Source: Pantoea piersonii (GTDB taxonomy: Bacteria > Pseudomonadota > Gammaproteobacteria > Enterobacterales > Enterobacteriaceae). From it: a stretch of DNA of 64,000 nt. Position numbers and translations under genes: made by a program. This document shows, one piece after another, positions 50,431 to 61,064 of the stretch. The stretch lies in contig NZ_RARB01000001.1 in NCBI RefSeq assembly GCF_003612015.1, positions 682,001-746,000 of the forward strand, written 5' to 3'. The notes beneath the pieces were generated by a model. It ran no database searches. It saw only the letters and a list, made by a program, of their open reading frames with translations, and was not told the origin of the DNA. Numbering within the stretch: the stretch's first letter is position 1; each line of letters starts with the position of its first letter.

Positions 50431-51855
50431 ATGAAACAGATGCGCCTCTTTACCTTTTCGCTGCTCGCTTCAGTGGTGAGCTTCTCTGTTCATGCCGAAA
50501 CCGCCAGCGCGCAAACGGATGCAGCCTGGTCGCGCGCCGCAACCGGAGACGTTACTCAGCACGGCGGCGCACGTCGCCTGACCGGCGATCAGACAGAGGC
50601 GCTGAAAGCGTCGCTGCGCAACACCACGGCGAAAAACGTCATTCTGCTGATCGGCGACGGCATGGGCGACTCAGAAATCACCGCGGCGCGCAATCTGGCG
50701 GAGGGCGCAGGCGGCTTCTTTAAAGGGCTGGACGCGCTTCCGCTTACCGGTCAGTACACCCACTATTCGCTGGACAAAAAAACGCATAAGCCGGACTACG
50801 TTACCGATTCCGCCGCGTCCGCCACCGCGTGGGCCACTGGCACCAAGAGCTATAACGGTGCTATCGGCGTCGACGTCAACGGCAAAGATCAGCAAACCCT
50901 GCTGGAGATCGCCAAAGCGGCAGGTAAAGCGACCGGCAACGTCTCTACGGCGGAGCTACAGGACGCCACGCCCGCCGCGCTGATGGCGCACGTCACCAGC
51001 CGCAAATGCTACGGCCCGGAGAAAACCAGCGAGCTGTGCGCCAGCAACGCGCTGGAGCAAGGCGGCAGAGGATCGATCAGCGAGCAAATTTTGAAAACGC
51101 GCGCCGACGTGGTGCTGGGCGGCGGCGCAAAATCCTTTAACGAAGTGGCGAAAGCGGGCGACTATCAGGGCAAAACCCTGCGTGAGCAGGCGCAGGCGCG
51201 AGGATATCAGCTGGTGAGCGACTGGCAGGGGCTGAACGCCGTGACCGCCGCCAGTGACCAGAAACCGCTGCTCGGCCTGTTTGCCGATGGCAATATGCCG
51301 GTGCGCTGGAAAGGGCCGAAGGCGAGCTATCACGGTAATATCGACCAGCCAGCAGTAACCTGCGAGGTTAATAAAGAGCGTCCGGTCGCTACCCCGACGC
51401 TGGCGCAGATGACCGCAAAAGCGATAGATCTGCTTAAAACCAACCCGAACGGCTTCTTCCTGCAGGTGGAGGGCGCATCGATCGATAAAGAAGATCACGC
51501 GGCGAACCCGTGTGGCCAAATCGGCGAAACCGTCGATCTCGACGAAGCGGTGCAGCAGGCGCTCGCCTTCGCGCGCGAAGAGGGCAATACGCTGGTGGTC
51601 GTCACGGCGGATCACGCGCACAGCAGCCAGATCATCGCCAATGAGACGAAGGCACCAGGCCTGACGCAGGCGCTCAACACCAAAGATGGCGCGGTGATGA
51701 CCATCAGCTATGGCAACTCAGACAGCGACTCGCAGGGACATACCGGCACGCAGCTGCGTATCGCGGCCTATGGCCCCTGGGCGGCGAACGTGGTGGGACT
51801 GACCGATCAGACCGATCTCTTCTTTACGCTGCGCGATGCAATGGCGCTGAAATAA
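50431..51855 (+). CDS. phoA: PhoA, periplasmic alkaline phosphatase
   Basis: PhoA releases phosphate from organic esters in the periplasm during phosphate starvation. The 474-residue protein has a Sec signal ([19 protein letters not shown]), metal-binding IGDGMGDSE, the nucleophile Ser in [34 protein letters not shown] and TADHAHSSQ. Four cysteines (RKCYGP, LCASN, VTCEV, NPCGQ) allow the two known disulfides. The ATG at 50431 is preferred over 50410. In E. coli K-12 phoA lies elsewhere on the chromosome; here it is convergent with mfd. Confidence 0.96.
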   Translation: MKQMRLFTFSLLASVVSFSVHAETASAQTDAAWSRAATGDVTQHGGARRLTGDQTEALKASLRNTTAKNVILLIGDGMGDSEITAARNLAEGAGGFFKGLDALPLTGQYTHYSLDKKTHKPDYVTDSAASATAWATGTKSYNGAIGVDVNGKDQQTLLEIAKAAGKATGNVSTAELQDATPAALMAHVTSRKCYGPEKTSELCASNALEQGGRGSISEQILKTRADVVLGGGAKSFNEVAKAGDYQGKTLREQAQARGYQLVSDWQGLNAVTAASDQKPLLGLFADGNMPVRWKGPKASYHGNIDQPAVTCEVNKERPVATPTLAQMTAKAIDLLKTNPNGFFLQVEGASIDKEDHAANPCGQIGETVDLDEAVQQALAFAREEGNTLVVVTADHAHSSQIIANETKAPGLTQALNTKDGAVMTISYGNSDSDSQGHTGTQLRIAAYGPWAANVVGLTDQTDLFFTLRDAMALK

Positions 51856-51858
51856 AAA

Positions 51859-51894
51859 CAACGTCTCCCGCCTGGCGGGAGACGTTGCCTTTTA
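51859..51894. terminator. Bidirectional terminator between phoA and mfd
   Basis: The 13-bp perfect stem CAACGTCTCCCGC/GCGGGAGACGTTG (51859-51871 with 51875-51887) with a three-base loop is followed by CCTTTTA on the plus strand and by TTTTTATT on the minus strand. It separates the convergent phoA and mfd. Confidence 0.9.
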
Positions 51895-51903
51895 CCTTAA
51901 CGA

Positions 51904-54900
51904 TCAGACGCGGTTTTCGCGCAGCTGGGCCATAAAGCCCTGCACCCACTCCATACGCAGCTTGCGCTCGGCCAAATCACGCGTAAAGCGCAGGCGGGTC
52001 GGGCCATCCAGCTTCCACTGCTGCGGCTCCTTCTGCAGCAGGCTAATCAGCCAGCCGGGATCGACGCTGTTCTGCGGCGCAAAATCAAAGAAGCCGCCTT
52101 TATCGCTCACTTCGATCTTACGGATGCCGAGGCTACGCGCCATCAGCCGCAGCACCGCGATATCCAGCAGATTGCGCGCCGCATCCGGCAGCACGCCGAA
52201 GCGGTCGATCATCTCAACCTTCAGCTCCTGCAGCTCCTCTTCGCTGTCGGCGCTGGCGATGCGCTTATAGAGCGACAGGCGCGTGTTGACGTCGGGAATA
52301 AAATCCTCCGGCAGCAGGGCGGGCATACGCAGCTCGATCTCGGTCTGATTGCTGGTGAGATCTTCCAGCGACGGCTCGCGCCCCGCCTTCAGCGCATCCA
52401 CCGCGTTCTCCAGCAGCTCCATATAGAGCGAGAAGCCCAGCGTCTCCATCTGGCCGCTCTGCTCTTCGCCCAGCAGTTCGCCCGCGCCGCGGATCTCCAG
52501 ATCGTGCGTCGCCAGCGCGAAGCCCGCGCCAAGATCCTCCAGCGAGGCGATCGCCTCCAGACGCTTCTGCGCGTCGCCGGTCATCGCCTTGGGCGGCGGC
52601 GTCAGCAGCCAGGCGTAAGCCTGGTGGTGCGAACGCCCGACGCGGCCGCGCAGCTGGTGCAGCTGCGCCAGACCGAAGTGGTCGGCGCGCTCGATAATAA
52701 TGGTGTTGGCAGTCGGGATGTCGATACCGGTTTCGATGATGGTGGTACAGACCAGCACGTTGAAGCGCTGATGGTGGAAGTCGTTCATCACCCGCTCAAG
52801 GTCACGCTCGCGCATCTGACCGTGGCCGATGGCGATACGCGCTTCCGGCACCAGCTCTGCCAGCCGCTGCGCTGCCTTTTCAATATTTTCAACGTCGTTG
52901 TAGAGATAATAGACCTGGCCGCCGCGCAGCACTTCACGCAGGATCGCCTCGCGTACTACCAGCGCATCGTACTCGCGCACAAAGGTTTTTACCGCCAGAC
53001 GACGGGCGGGCGGCGTGGCGATAATCGACAGATCGCGCATGCCGCTCATCGCCATATTCAGGGTGCGCGGGATCGGCGTCGCGGTCAGCGTCAGGATATC
53101 GACGTCGGCGCGCATCGCCTTGATGCGCTCTTTGTGGCGCACGCCGAAACGGTGCTCTTCGTCGACGATCAGCAGCCCTAAATCGTGCCACTTCAGATCG
53201 CTCATCAGCAGCTTATGAGTGCCGATCAGAATATCGATTTTGCCTTCGCTCGCCTCCTGCAGCACCTGCGTCTGCTCTTTGGCGCTGCGGAAGCGCGACA
53301 GCATCTCGATGCGCACCGGCCAGTTGGCGAAGCGATCGCGGAAGTTGTCGTAGTGCTGCTGCGCCAGCAGCGTGGTCGGCACCAGTACCGCGACCTGCTT
53401 GTGGTTCTCGACGGCGAGAAAAGCGGCGCGCATCGCCACTTCAGTTTTGCCGAAGCCGACGTCGCCGCACACCAGGCGATCCATCGCCAGCGGCTGGCAC
53501 ATATCGCTCAGCACGGCGTTAATCGCCTGTGCCTGATCCGGGGTGGTTTCAAAGGGGAAGCTCTCGCAAAAGAGCTGATACTGTTCGCGGTCGTGTTTAA
53601 ACGCGTAACCCGCTTTCGCCGCGCGCTGGGCGTAGATATCGAGCAGCTCGGCGGCGACGTCGCGCACTTTCTCCGCCGCTTTTTGCCGCGCGCGCGTCCA
53701 GGCGTCGCTGCCCAGCTTGTGCAGCGGGGCATTTTCATCCGCGCCGCCGGCGTAGCGGCTAATCAGATGCAGCGATGACACCGGCACGTAGAGTTTGGCG
53801 TCATTGGCATAGGAGAGCATCAGATACTCCGCCATAATGCCGCCCGCTTCCAGCGTGGTCAGGCCGATATAGCGGCCGACGCCATGTTCCAGATGCACCA
53901 CCGGCTGACCGGGCGTCAGCTCGGCCAGGTTGCGGATCAGAATATCGGGATTGATGGTGCGGCGCGTATCCTGTCGGCGACGGCTCACGCGCTCGCCCAG
54001 CAGATCGCTTTCGCAGATCAGGGCGCGGTCGCGCAGCGTATCCACAAAGCCGCGCTCGCTGGCGCCGATCATCAGCGTAAAGCGTTCGTCGTTTGCCTCA
54101 TCGAAACGCTGTACCGTCTGCGGGCGCAGCTTAATGCGCGCCAGCAGCTCCTGCAGGCTTTCGCGGCGGCCTTCGCTCTCTACCGAGAAGGTAACCTGAC
54201 CGCTGAAGCCATCGAGGAACTGCCGCAGCGGATCGAGCGGCGCTTTGGCCTGCGCCTGCACCGCGATATCCGGTAGCGGCTGATAGCCAAGATTGGTGTT
54301 GGCGGCTTTCTCCGGCAACGCCTCGTTGGTCATTTGCATGCGCGGCCAGTGGTTCAGCTCGCCCAACAGCGCATCCGGACGCAGCCACAGCGTGGTCGGC
54401 GTCAGCAGCGGGCGCATCGGATCGACGCGGCGGTTTTCATAGCGCGCTTCGACGTCCTGCCAGAAACGCTCCGCGCTGCCGTTAAGATCGCCACAGTTCA
54501 CAATCAGCGTATTGTCGGGCAGATAGCTGAACAGCGTCGGCAGCTCCTGCTCAAAAAAGAGCGGCTGCCAGTATTCGATTCCGGCAGGCAGCGTGCCCTT
54601 GCTGACCTGCTGATAGATATGTTCCGGTTCGCGGCGCACGTCGAACAGTTCGCGCCAGCGGGTGCGGAACAGCTCGATCGCCGCTTTGTCGGTAGGGAAT
54701 TCATGGGCCGGCAGCAGATTGATCGCCGGCACCGCTTCCAGCGTACGCTGGCTGTCGACGTCGAACAGACGCAGGCTGTCGATCTCGTCGTCGAAAAAGT
54801 CGATGCGATAGGGCTGCTCGCTGCCCATTGGAAAGAGGTCGAGCAGCGCGCCGCGCGTGGCGTATTCGCCATGCTCCATCACCTGGTCGACATGGCGGTA

Positions 54901-55347
54901 GCCCGCCTGCTCCAGCTGATCGCGCAGGCGATCGCGCGACAGTTTCTGTCCCTGCTTCATCACCAGCGCATGGCCGTGCAGATAAGGATGCGGACAGACG
55001 CGCTGCATCAGGGTATTCACCGGCATAATCAGCATGCCGCGTGCCATCGTCGGCAGCTGGTACAGCGTCGACAGGCGGGCCGAAATAATATCCTGATGGG
55101 GTGAGAAGCTGTCGTAAGGCAGCGTTTCCCAGTCGGCGAGGTGGCTGACGGGCAGATCGGTAAACTGACGGATTTCATCCAGCAAACGCAGCGCGGTTTG
55201 CATATCGGGAGTGATCATCAACACCGGACCGGCGTGGCGCTCGGTAATGCTGGCGCATTCCACCGCGTGTGCGGCACCGATCAGCTGGCCGAGCTGGCGA
55301 CGATCGCCGGGTTTTACGGGCAGGGCATAGCGGGTCTGTTCGGACAT
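51904..55347 (-). CDS. mfd: Mfd, transcription-repair coupling factor
   Basis: Mfd removes RNA polymerase stalled at DNA lesions and recruits UvrA. The 1147-residue protein has the UvrB-homology N-terminal part (LADWETLPYDSFSPHQDI), the CarD-like RNAP-interaction domain (VVHLEHGVGRYIGL), the RecG-like motor (Walker A VCGDVGFGKTEVAMR; DEEH in IVDEEHRFGV; the QLRGRVGRS motif) and the C-terminal autoinhibitory D7 domain. The frame opens at 55386; the ATG at 55347 (MSEQTRYALPVK) matches the family. Confidence 0.97.
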   Translation of the reverse strand: MSEQTRYALPVKPGDRRQLGQLIGAAHAVECASITERHAGPVLMITPDMQTALRLLDEIRQFTDLPVSHLADWETLPYDSFSPHQDIISARLSTLYQLPTMARGMLIMPVNTLMQRVCPHPYLHGHALVMKQGQKLSRDRLRDQLEQAGYRHVDQVMEHGEYATRGALLDLFPMGSEQPYRIDFFDDEIDSLRLFDVDSQRTLEAVPAINLLPAHEFPTDKAAIELFRTRWRELFDVRREPEHIYQQVSKGTLPAGIEYWQPLFFEQELPTLFSYLPDNTLIVNCGDLNGSAERFWQDVEARYENRRVDPMRPLLTPTTLWLRPDALLGELNHWPRMQMTNEALPEKAANTNLGYQPLPDIAVQAQAKAPLDPLRQFLDGFSGQVTFSVESEGRRESLQELLARIKLRPQTVQRFDEANDERFTLMIGASERGFVDTLRDRALICESDLLGERVSRRRQDTRRTINPDILIRNLAELTPGQPVVHLEHGVGRYIGLTTLEAGGIMAEYLMLSYANDAKLYVPVSSLHLISRYAGGADENAPLHKLGSDAWTRARQKAAEKVRDVAAELLDIYAQRAAKAGYAFKHDREQYQLFCESFPFETTPDQAQAINAVLSDMCQPLAMDRLVCGDVGFGKTEVAMRAAFLAVENHKQVAVLVPTTLLAQQHYDNFRDRFANWPVRIEMLSRFRSAKEQTQVLQEASEGKIDILIGTHKLLMSDLKWHDLGLLIVDEEHRFGVRHKERIKAMRADVDILTLTATPIPRTLNMAMSGMRDLSIIATPPARRLAVKTFVREYDALVVREAILREVLRGGQVYYLYNDVENIEKAAQRLAELVPEARIAIGHGQMRERDLERVMNDFHHQRFNVLVCTTIIETGIDIPTANTIIIERADHFGLAQLHQLRGRVGRSHHQAYAWLLTPPPKAMTGDAQKRLEAIASLEDLGAGFALATHDLEIRGAGELLGEEQSGQMETLGFSLYMELLENAVDALKAGREPSLEDLTSNQTEIELRMPALLPEDFIPDVNTRLSLYKRIASADSEEELQELKVEMIDRFGVLPDAARNLLDIAVLRLMARSLGIRKIEVSDKGGFFDFAPQNSVDPGWLISLLQKEPQQWKLDGPTRLRFTRDLAERKLRMEWVQGFMAQLRENRV

Positions 55348-55449
55348 GGGATCTTGTGGTTCTCTCCATTTTTTCCAGGGCGCCATGATTCCACATTACG
55401 CCCTGGCGATCACCTGCTGCGACGGTTTTTCCTTTGCGCGGTGGCCGAG

Positions 55450-55659
55450 TTATTTAGCGGATGGTTGGGTATAGTGCATGCGCGGACGATCGACATTCGC
55501 CCAGCTCAACTCTGTTTCCAGATGATAGCTGTGGTTGCCATCGTCCCACCTGACGTAGTAACCGGCTGGCGCGTCTCCCTGTTCAAAAACGTTAACGATC
55601 TCGCCCTTAATCTCTCCCGATTTGTGTTTCACAATGCTGCCTTTGGGATATTTGAACAT
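55450..55659 (-). CDS. Small SH3-like hypothetical protein
   Basis: This is a 69-residue protein beginning MFKYPKGSIVKHKSGEIKG and containing IVNVFEQ, YYVRWDDGNHSYHLE and ELSWANVDR. Alternating hydrophobic residues and conserved-looking Gly/Trp suggest a small five-stranded SH3/Tudor-like barrel, as in other small 'KxGxxVxHKSG' proteins. GGGAGTAAACACC gives a good ribosome site. It lies upstream of mfd and divergent from lolC. No function can be given; a nucleic-acid or protein-binding role would be a guess. Confidence 0.75.
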   Translation of the reverse strand: MFKYPKGSIVKHKSGEIKGEIVNVFEQGDAPAGYYVRWDDGNHSYHLETELSWANVDRPRMHYTQPSAK

Positions 55660-55881
55660 GGTGTTTACTCCCGCGCCTGAAGAGCCGGTTGCTGACTACA
55701 CCCTATAGTGTAGCTTACCCGCACGGCAGGCGATTAAACGCGCAACCAGCAGCGTCGGGATTTCTTTTTAACAAAAATCGGCCACACTTTGCCGCGTACT
55801 CAGAGGGTTAGAGGTTTCATAAACCGAACGCCTCCTTTATCATCACTGGTCTACTTTCAGGCAACTGCCAAGACGGAATAC

Positions 55882-57081
55882 ATGTATCAACCTGTCGCGC
55901 TATTTATCGGCCTGCGCTATATGCGTGGGCGAGCATCGGATCGCTTTGGTCGCTTCGTTTCCTGGCTCTCCACTATCGGCATCACGCTCGGCGTGCTGGC
56001 CCTGGTCACCGTGCTGTCGGTGATGAACGGCTTTGAACGCGAGCTGGAGGGCAATATCCTTGGGCTGATGCCGCAGGCGCTGATCACCAGCGACAAAGGC
56101 AGCATTAACCCGCAGCAGCAGCCCGCCGACAGCCTTAAGCAGGCGGGCGTCAGCCGCATGGCGCCGCTCACGACCGCCGACGTGGTATTGCAGAGCGCGC
56201 ATAACGTGTCGGTCGGCGTGATGCTCGGGATTCAGCCCGATCAAAAAGATCCCCTTACGCCGTTTCTGGTTAATACGCCGCAGAGCGTGCTGCAGTCGGG
56301 CCAGTATAACGTCATCCTCGGCGAGCAGCTGGCGGCGCAGCTTGGCGTCAAACGCGGCGACGAGCTGCGTCTGATGGTGCCGTCGGTTAGCCAGTTTACC
56401 CCGATGGGGCGCGTGCCGAGCCAGCGGCTGTTCACCGTTGCAGGCACCTACGCGGCTAACAGCGAGGTGGACGGCTACCAGATTCTGGTTAACCAGCAGG
56501 ACGCCTCGCGCCTGATGCGCTATCCGGCGGGCAACGTCACCGGCTGGCGGCTGTGGCTGGATAAGCCGCTGCAGGTGGATGCCCTGAGCCAGCAGTCGCT
56601 GCCTGCCGGGCTGGTGTGGAAAGACTGGCGCGAACGCAAAGGCGATCTGTTCCAGGCGGTGCGCATGGAGAAAAATATGATGGGGCTGCTGCTCAGCCTG
56701 ATCGTTGCTGTCGCCGCCTTTAATATCATTACGTCGCTGGGCCTGCTGATCATGGAGAAGCAGGGCGAAGTGGCTATTCTGCAAACCCAGGGGCTGACGC
56801 GCCGTCAGATTGTCGCGGTCTTTATGGTGCAGGGCGCCAGCGCCGGGATTATCGGCGCGCTGCTCGGCACGCTGCTGGGTGTGCTGCTGGCCAGCCAGCT
56901 TAATAATCTGATGCCGGTTATCGGCCTGTTCCTGGATGGCGCGGCGCTGCCGGTCGACATCAATCTCTGGCAGGTGGTGACCATCGCCGTGACGGCAATG
57001 GTTGTCGCGCTGCTGTCGACGCTCTATCCCTCCTGGCGCGCCGCCGCCGTTCAACCCGCTGAGGCTTTACGTTATGAGTAA
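55882..57081 (+). CDS. lolC: LolC, lipoprotein-releasing ABC transporter subunit
   Basis: LolC with LolE and LolD extracts outer-membrane lipoproteins from the inner membrane and hands them to LolA. The 399-residue protein has an N-terminal transmembrane segment ([21 protein letters not shown]), a large periplasmic domain (about residues 45-265, including the Hook-region segment [15 protein letters not shown]) and three C-terminal segments. The frame opens at 55789, but the ATG at 55882 ([16 protein letters not shown]) equals the family start. It overlaps lolD by eight bases. Confidence 0.96.
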   Translation: MYQPVALFIGLRYMRGRASDRFGRFVSWLSTIGITLGVLALVTVLSVMNGFERELEGNILGLMPQALITSDKGSINPQQQPADSLKQAGVSRMAPLTTADVVLQSAHNVSVGVMLGIQPDQKDPLTPFLVNTPQSVLQSGQYNVILGEQLAAQLGVKRGDELRLMVPSVSQFTPMGRVPSQRLFTVAGTYAANSEVDGYQILVNQQDASRLMRYPAGNVTGWRLWLDKPLQVDALSQQSLPAGLVWKDWRERKGDLFQAVRMEKNMMGLLLSLIVAVAAFNIITSLGLLIMEKQGEVAILQTQGLTRRQIVAVFMVQGASAGIIGALLGTLLGVLLASQLNNLMPVIGLFLDGAALPVDINLWQVVTIAVTAMVVALLSTLYPSWRAAAVQPAEALRYE

Positions 57082-57778
57082 CACCCCTTTGTTGCAGTGC
57101 CGCGAGCTGTGCAAGCGCTATCAGGAAGGCAGCGTGCAGACTGATGTGCTGCGCAACGTCACCTTTAGCCTGCAGCCCGGCGAACTGGTGGCGATTGTCG
57201 GCAGCTCCGGCTCCGGCAAAAGTACGCTGCTGCATCTGCTGGGCGGCCTGGACGCGCCGACCTCCGGCGATGTGGTATTTGACGGCCAGTCGTTGAACGC
57301 CATGACTTCTTCCGCCAAAGCGGCGCTGCGCAACCGTGAGCTGGGCTTTATTTACCAGTTCCACCACTTGCTGCCCGACTTTAACGCGCTGGAGAATGTG
57401 GCGATGCCGCTGCTGATCGGCAAGACCGGCAAAGCGGAAGCGCAGCAGCGCGCGCGTGAGATGCTGGCGGCAGTGGGGCTGGAGAAGCGCGCGCATCATC
57501 GTCCGTCAGAGCTGTCGGGCGGCGAGCGCCAGCGCGTCTCTATCGCCCGCGCGCTGGTGAACCGTCCGCGCCTGGTGATGGCGGATGAGCCAACCGGCAA
57601 CCTCGACGCGCGCAACGCCGACGCTATTTTTGAACTGCTGGGTGAGCTGAATGTCCGCCAGGGCACCGCCTTTCTGGTGGTGACGCACGATCTGCATCTG
57701 GCGAAACGCCTGTCGCGTCAGATGGAGATGCGCGACGGTCAGTTAAGCGAGCAGGTGACCTTAGCAGGAGCGCTCTGA
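57074..57778 (+). CDS. lolD: LolD, lipoprotein-releasing ABC ATPase
   Basis: LolD is the ATPase of the LolCDE complex. The 234-residue protein has Walker [12 protein letters not shown], the Q-loop region [18 protein letters not shown], signature [14 protein letters not shown] and Walker [13 protein letters not shown]. Its ATG lies within the last codons of lolC, and its TGA overlaps the lolE ATG by one base, so the three subunits are translationally coupled. Confidence 0.97.
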   Translation: MSNTPLLQCRELCKRYQEGSVQTDVLRNVTFSLQPGELVAIVGSSGSGKSTLLHLLGGLDAPTSGDVVFDGQSLNAMTSSAKAALRNRELGFIYQFHHLLPDFNALENVAMPLLIGKTGKAEAQQRAREMLAAVGLEKRAHHRPSELSGGERQRVSIARALVNRPRLVMADEPTGNLDARNADAIFELLGELNVRQGTAFLVVTHDLHLAKRLSRQMEMRDGQLSEQVTLAGAL

Positions 57779-59022
57779 TGGGTTCGTCGTTATCCCTGTT
57801 GTTAGGGCTGCGCTTCAGCCGCGGCCGCCGCGGCGGCGGTATGGTGTCGCTGATTTCCATTATCTCGACGCTGGGCATCGCGCTGGGCGTGGCGGTATTG
57901 ATCATCGGCCTGAGCGCCATGAACGGTTTTGAACGTGAACTGAATAACCGCATTCTGGCAGTGGTGCCGCACGGCGAGATCGAGGCGGTGAATCAGCCGT
58001 TCCGCAACTGGCAATCGCTGATCGCGCCGGTAGAGCAGGTGCCCGGTATTGCCGCCGCTGCGCCCTATGTTAACTTCACCGGTCTGATCGAGAGCGGTGC
58101 GAAGCTGCAGGCGCTGCAGGTGAAAGGCGTTGACCCGGCGCAGGAGCCGCGCCTCAGCGCGCTGCCCCAGTTTGTCGAAGGGGATGGCTGGTCAACTTTC
58201 GCCGCAGGCAAGCAGCAGATTATTTTAGGCGGCGGCATTGCGCGCGCGCTTAACGTGAAGCAGGGCAGCTGGATCACTATCCTGATCCCTAACAATGATG
58301 GCGGCACGAAACTGCTGCAGCCGAAGCGTATTCGCCTGCAGGTGAGCGGTATTCTGCAGCTGAGCGGCATGCTGGACCACAGTCTGGCGCTGGTGCCGCT
58401 GGCGGACGCGCAAAACTATCTCGATATGGGTGACAGTGTCACGGGCATCGCCCTGAAGATGCGTGACCCGTTCCAGGCGGTGAAGCTGGTGCGCGATGCG
58501 GGCGAGGCGACGCACGCTTACGTCTATATTCGCAGCTGGATCGGCACCTTTGGCTATATGTATCGCGATATTCAGATGATCCGCGCCATTATGTATCTGG
58601 CGATGGTGCTGGTGATTGGCGTAGCCTGTTTTAATATCGTCTCGACGCTGGTTATGGCGGTAAAAGACAAGAGCAGCGATATTGCGGTGCTGCGCACGCT
58701 GGGCGCGAAAGATGGTTTGATCCGCGCCATTTTTATCTGGTACGGCTTGCTGGCTGGGCTGCTCGGCAGCGTCAGCGGCGTGGTCATCGGCGTGCTGGTG
58801 GCGCTCAATCTCACTACCTTAGTGCGCGGGCTGGAATCGCTGACCGGCCATCATTTGCTGGCGGGCGATATCTACTTTATCGATTTTCTGCCTTCAGAGC
58901 TGCACTGGCTGGACGTTTTCTCCGTATTGCTGACGGCCATTGTGCTTAGCCTGCTGGCGAGCTGGTACCCGGCGCGACGCGCCAGCCGCATCGATCCGGC
59001 GCGCGTGCTGAGTGGCCAGTAG
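57778..59022 (+). CDS. lolE: LolE, lipoprotein-releasing ABC transporter subunit
   Basis: LolE binds the lipoprotein substrate in LolCDE. The 414-residue protein has the same topology as Lol[33 protein letters not shown] near the N-terminus (quoted in part: [19 protein letters not shown]), a periplasmic domain, and three C-terminal membrane segments ending [20 protein letters not shown]. In E. coli nagK follows; here the next gene is cobB after 92 bases. Confidence 0.96.
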   Translation: MGSSLSLLLGLRFSRGRRGGGMVSLISIISTLGIALGVAVLIIGLSAMNGFERELNNRILAVVPHGEIEAVNQPFRNWQSLIAPVEQVPGIAAAAPYVNFTGLIESGAKLQALQVKGVDPAQEPRLSALPQFVEGDGWSTFAAGKQQIILGGGIARALNVKQGSWITILIPNNDGGTKLLQPKRIRLQVSGILQLSGMLDHSLALVPLADAQNYLDMGDSVTGIALKMRDPFQAVKLVRDAGEATHAYVYIRSWIGTFGYMYRDIQMIRAIMYLAMVLVIGVACFNIVSTLVMAVKDKSSDIAVLRTLGAKDGLIRAIFIWYGLLAGLLGSVSGVVIGVLVALNLTTLVRGLESLTGHHLLAGDIYFIDFLPSELHWLDVFSVLLTAIVLSLLASWYPARRASRIDPARVLSGQ

Positions 59023-59114
59023 CAGGGCGGAAACGGCGGCATTGCGCTGTCATACGCGGCCGCTACACTTGAGATTTTCTGGCGGCGACCCGACGTCGCC
59101 CACAAGGAGTTTTT

Positions 59115-59948
59115 ATGCGCACACCGCGTCGACGCTTGCGGCTCGCCCGTTATAAGAAGAACCGCCGCAAGGTGCATCAGCGTTTTCGCCAGCGTATTTT
59201 TGAACGCGATCGTCAGGTAGAGCTGGCGGCCCACCCGCAGCCGTTTGTGGTGGTGCTGACCGGCGCGGGCATCTCGGCCGAATCGGGCATCCAGACCTTT
59301 CGCGCCGCCGACGGCCTGTGGGAAGAGCATCGCGTTGAAGATGTAGCGACGCCGGAGGGTTACCGCCGCGATCCCGAACTGGTGCAGCGTTTCTACAATG
59401 CGCGCCGTCGTTCACTGCAGTCGAGCGAGATCCAGCCTAACACCGCGCACAAGGCGCTGGCCGAGCTGGAGCAGGTGCTGGGCGACAACTTTTTGCTGGT
59501 GACGCAGAATATCGACAACCTGCACGAGCGGGCTGGCAATAGTCGCGTGCTGCATATGCATGGCGAACTGCTGAAGGCGCGCTGCACCAGCAGCGGGCAG
59601 GTGATTTCATGGAGCGAGGATCTCACGACCGACGATCGCTGCACCTGCTGTCAGTTTCCTGCGCCGCTGCGCCCGCATGTGGTGTGGTTCGGTGAAATGC
59701 CCATCGGCATGGAGGAAATTTATCACGCGCTGGAGAAGGCGGATCTTTTTATCGCCATCGGCACGTCCGGACACGTCTATCCGGCGGCGGGCTTTGTGCA
59801 TGAAGCCAGACTGCAGGGCGCCCATACCGTGGAGCTGAATCTGGAACCGAGCCAGGTCGGCAACGAGTTTGCTGAGCGTCACTACGGGCTGGCGAGCGAA
59901 GTGGTGCCGCACTTTGTCGATAGTTTCTTACGCAGCCTTTACAAGTAA
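59115..59948 (+). CDS. cobB: CobB, NAD-dependent protein deacylase (sirtuin)
   Basis: CobB removes acetyl and succinyl groups from lysines, for example on acetyl-CoA synthetase. The 277-residue protein has a basic N-terminal extension (about residues 1-38, [15 protein letters not shown]), the NAD motif [27 protein letters not shown] with the catalytic His in LHMHGEL, zinc-region Cys in ARCTSSG and RCTCCQFP, and [23 protein letters not shown] precedes the ATG. It directly follows lolE; nagK, ycfZ and ymfA of E. coli are absent here. Confidence 0.96.
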   Translation: MRTPRRRLRLARYKKNRRKVHQRFRQRIFERDRQVELAAHPQPFVVVLTGAGISAESGIQTFRAADGLWEEHRVEDVATPEGYRRDPELVQRFYNARRRSLQSSEIQPNTAHKALAELEQVLGDNFLLVTQNIDNLHERAGNSRVLHMHGELLKARCTSSGQVISWSEDLTTDDRCTCCQFPAPLRPHVVWFGEMPIGMEEIYHALEKADLFIAIGTSGHVYPAAGFVHEARLQGAHTVELNLEPSQVGNEFAERHYGLASEVVPHFVDSFLRSLYK

Positions 59949-59993
59949 CCTTCTGTTTTACAGACGGCTTAGCGGTTAAGAGGCGGGTACAAT

Positions 59994-60022
59994 AAAAAGG
60001 CGGCCTGGCCGCCTTTTTTTTT
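59994..60022. terminator. Bidirectional terminator between cobB and potD
   Basis: AAAAAGGCGGCC/GGCCGCCTTTTT is a nearly perfect palindrome centred at 60006, with T9 after it on the plus strand and T5 on the minus strand. It serves the convergent genes cobB and potD. Confidence 0.92.
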
Positions 60023-61064
60023 AACGTCCCGCCTTTAACTTCTGGAACAGCGTCTCATACAGCACGCTGGCGTCGCCGACGTCGTTCTGCCATTCGCCGT
60101 TCTTAATGATGTCAGCTGAAGGGTAGAGCGACGGATCCTCCGCTACCGCTTTCGGCAGCAACGCCTTCGCGGCCAGGTTCGGCGTCGGATAGCCGATGGT
60201 TTCCGCGACCTTCGCCGCCACGTCGGGACGCAGCAGGAAGTTGATCAGCTTCAGCGCGCCCGCCTTGTTTTTCGCGTTAGCGGGGATCGCCAGGTTATCC
60301 ATCCAGAAAATCCCGCCCTCTTTCGGCCAAACCACCTCAAGCGGCGTGCCCGCCTGACGCGCCACATAGGCGGAACCGTTCCAGATCATGCCGAGATTCA
60401 CTTCGCCTTCCATAAAGGGATTACCGGGATTATCGGAGTTAAAGGCGAGCACGTTCGGCATCAGCTTCTTCAGCTCTTCATAGGCGGCGTTGATCTCTTT
60501 CGGGTCACGGGTATTGCCCGACAGGCCCAGCTTGCGCAGCGCCATCTGGAACACTTCGCGCGCGTCGTCGGTCAGCAGCAGGCTCTGCTTATACTCCGGC
60601 TTCCACAGATCTGCCCAGCTCTGCACCGACTTCGCGTCGACCACGTCGGTATTGACGCCAATCGCCGTCGCGCCCCAGATATAGGGAATCGAATAGTCGT
60701 TACTGGGATCGAACGGCTTATTCAGCAGGTTCGGATCGAGGTTTTTGAAGTTGCTCAGCTGCGTCTTGTCGATCTTTTGCAGCATGCCTTCATTGCGCAT
60801 TTTCGCCACAAAGTAGGTTGAAGGCACCACCAGATCGTAGGCGCCATCCTTCCAGGTCTTCAGCTTGGCATACATGCTCTCATTGGACTCATAGGTAGAG
60901 TAAATCACCTTGATGCCGGTCTCTTTAGTGAACTGCTCCAGCAGCCCCGGCGGCACATATTCGGTCCAGTTGTAGAAGTAGAGCGTTTTGCTGTCGTCAG
61001 CCTGCGCGCCCTGCATGCCAAGCGCCAGCGCCCCAGCCGCCAGCCAGTGAGACCATTTCTTCAT
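60021..61064 (-). CDS. potD: PotD, spermidine/putrescine-binding protein
   Basis: PotD is the periplasmic binding protein that delivers spermidine (and less well putrescine) to PotABC. The 347-residue protein has a signal peptide ending ALGMQGAQA, then DDSKTLYFYNWTEYVPPGL, with Trp/Tyr/Asp/Glu ligand residues such as YFYNWTEY, VVPSTYFVAKM and GMIWNGSAY as in E. coli. TAATG joins it to the end of potC. It is the last gene of potABCD. Confidence 0.96.
   Translation of the reverse strand: MKKWSHWLAAGALALGMQGAQADDSKTLYFYNWTEYVPPGLLEQFTKETGIKVIYSTYESNESMYAKLKTWKDGAYDLVVPSTYFVAKMRNEGMLQKIDKTQLSNFKNLDPNLLNKPFDPSNDYSIPYIWGATAIGVNTDVVDAKSVQSWADLWKPEYKQSLLLTDDAREVFQMALRKLGLSGNTRDPKEINAAYEELKKLMPNVLAFNSDNPGNPFMEGEVNLGMIWNGSAYVARQAGTPLEVVWPKEGGIFWMDNLAIPANAKNKAGALKLINFLLRPDVAAKVAETIGYPTPNLAAKALLPKAVAEDPSLYPSADIIKNGEWQNDVGDASVLYETLFQKLKAGR

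Noticed and set aside
55900-57054. 384-residue minus-strand frame opposite lolC
   Set aside because: It is a shadow of lolC, rich in His, Gln and Arg, with no ribosome site.
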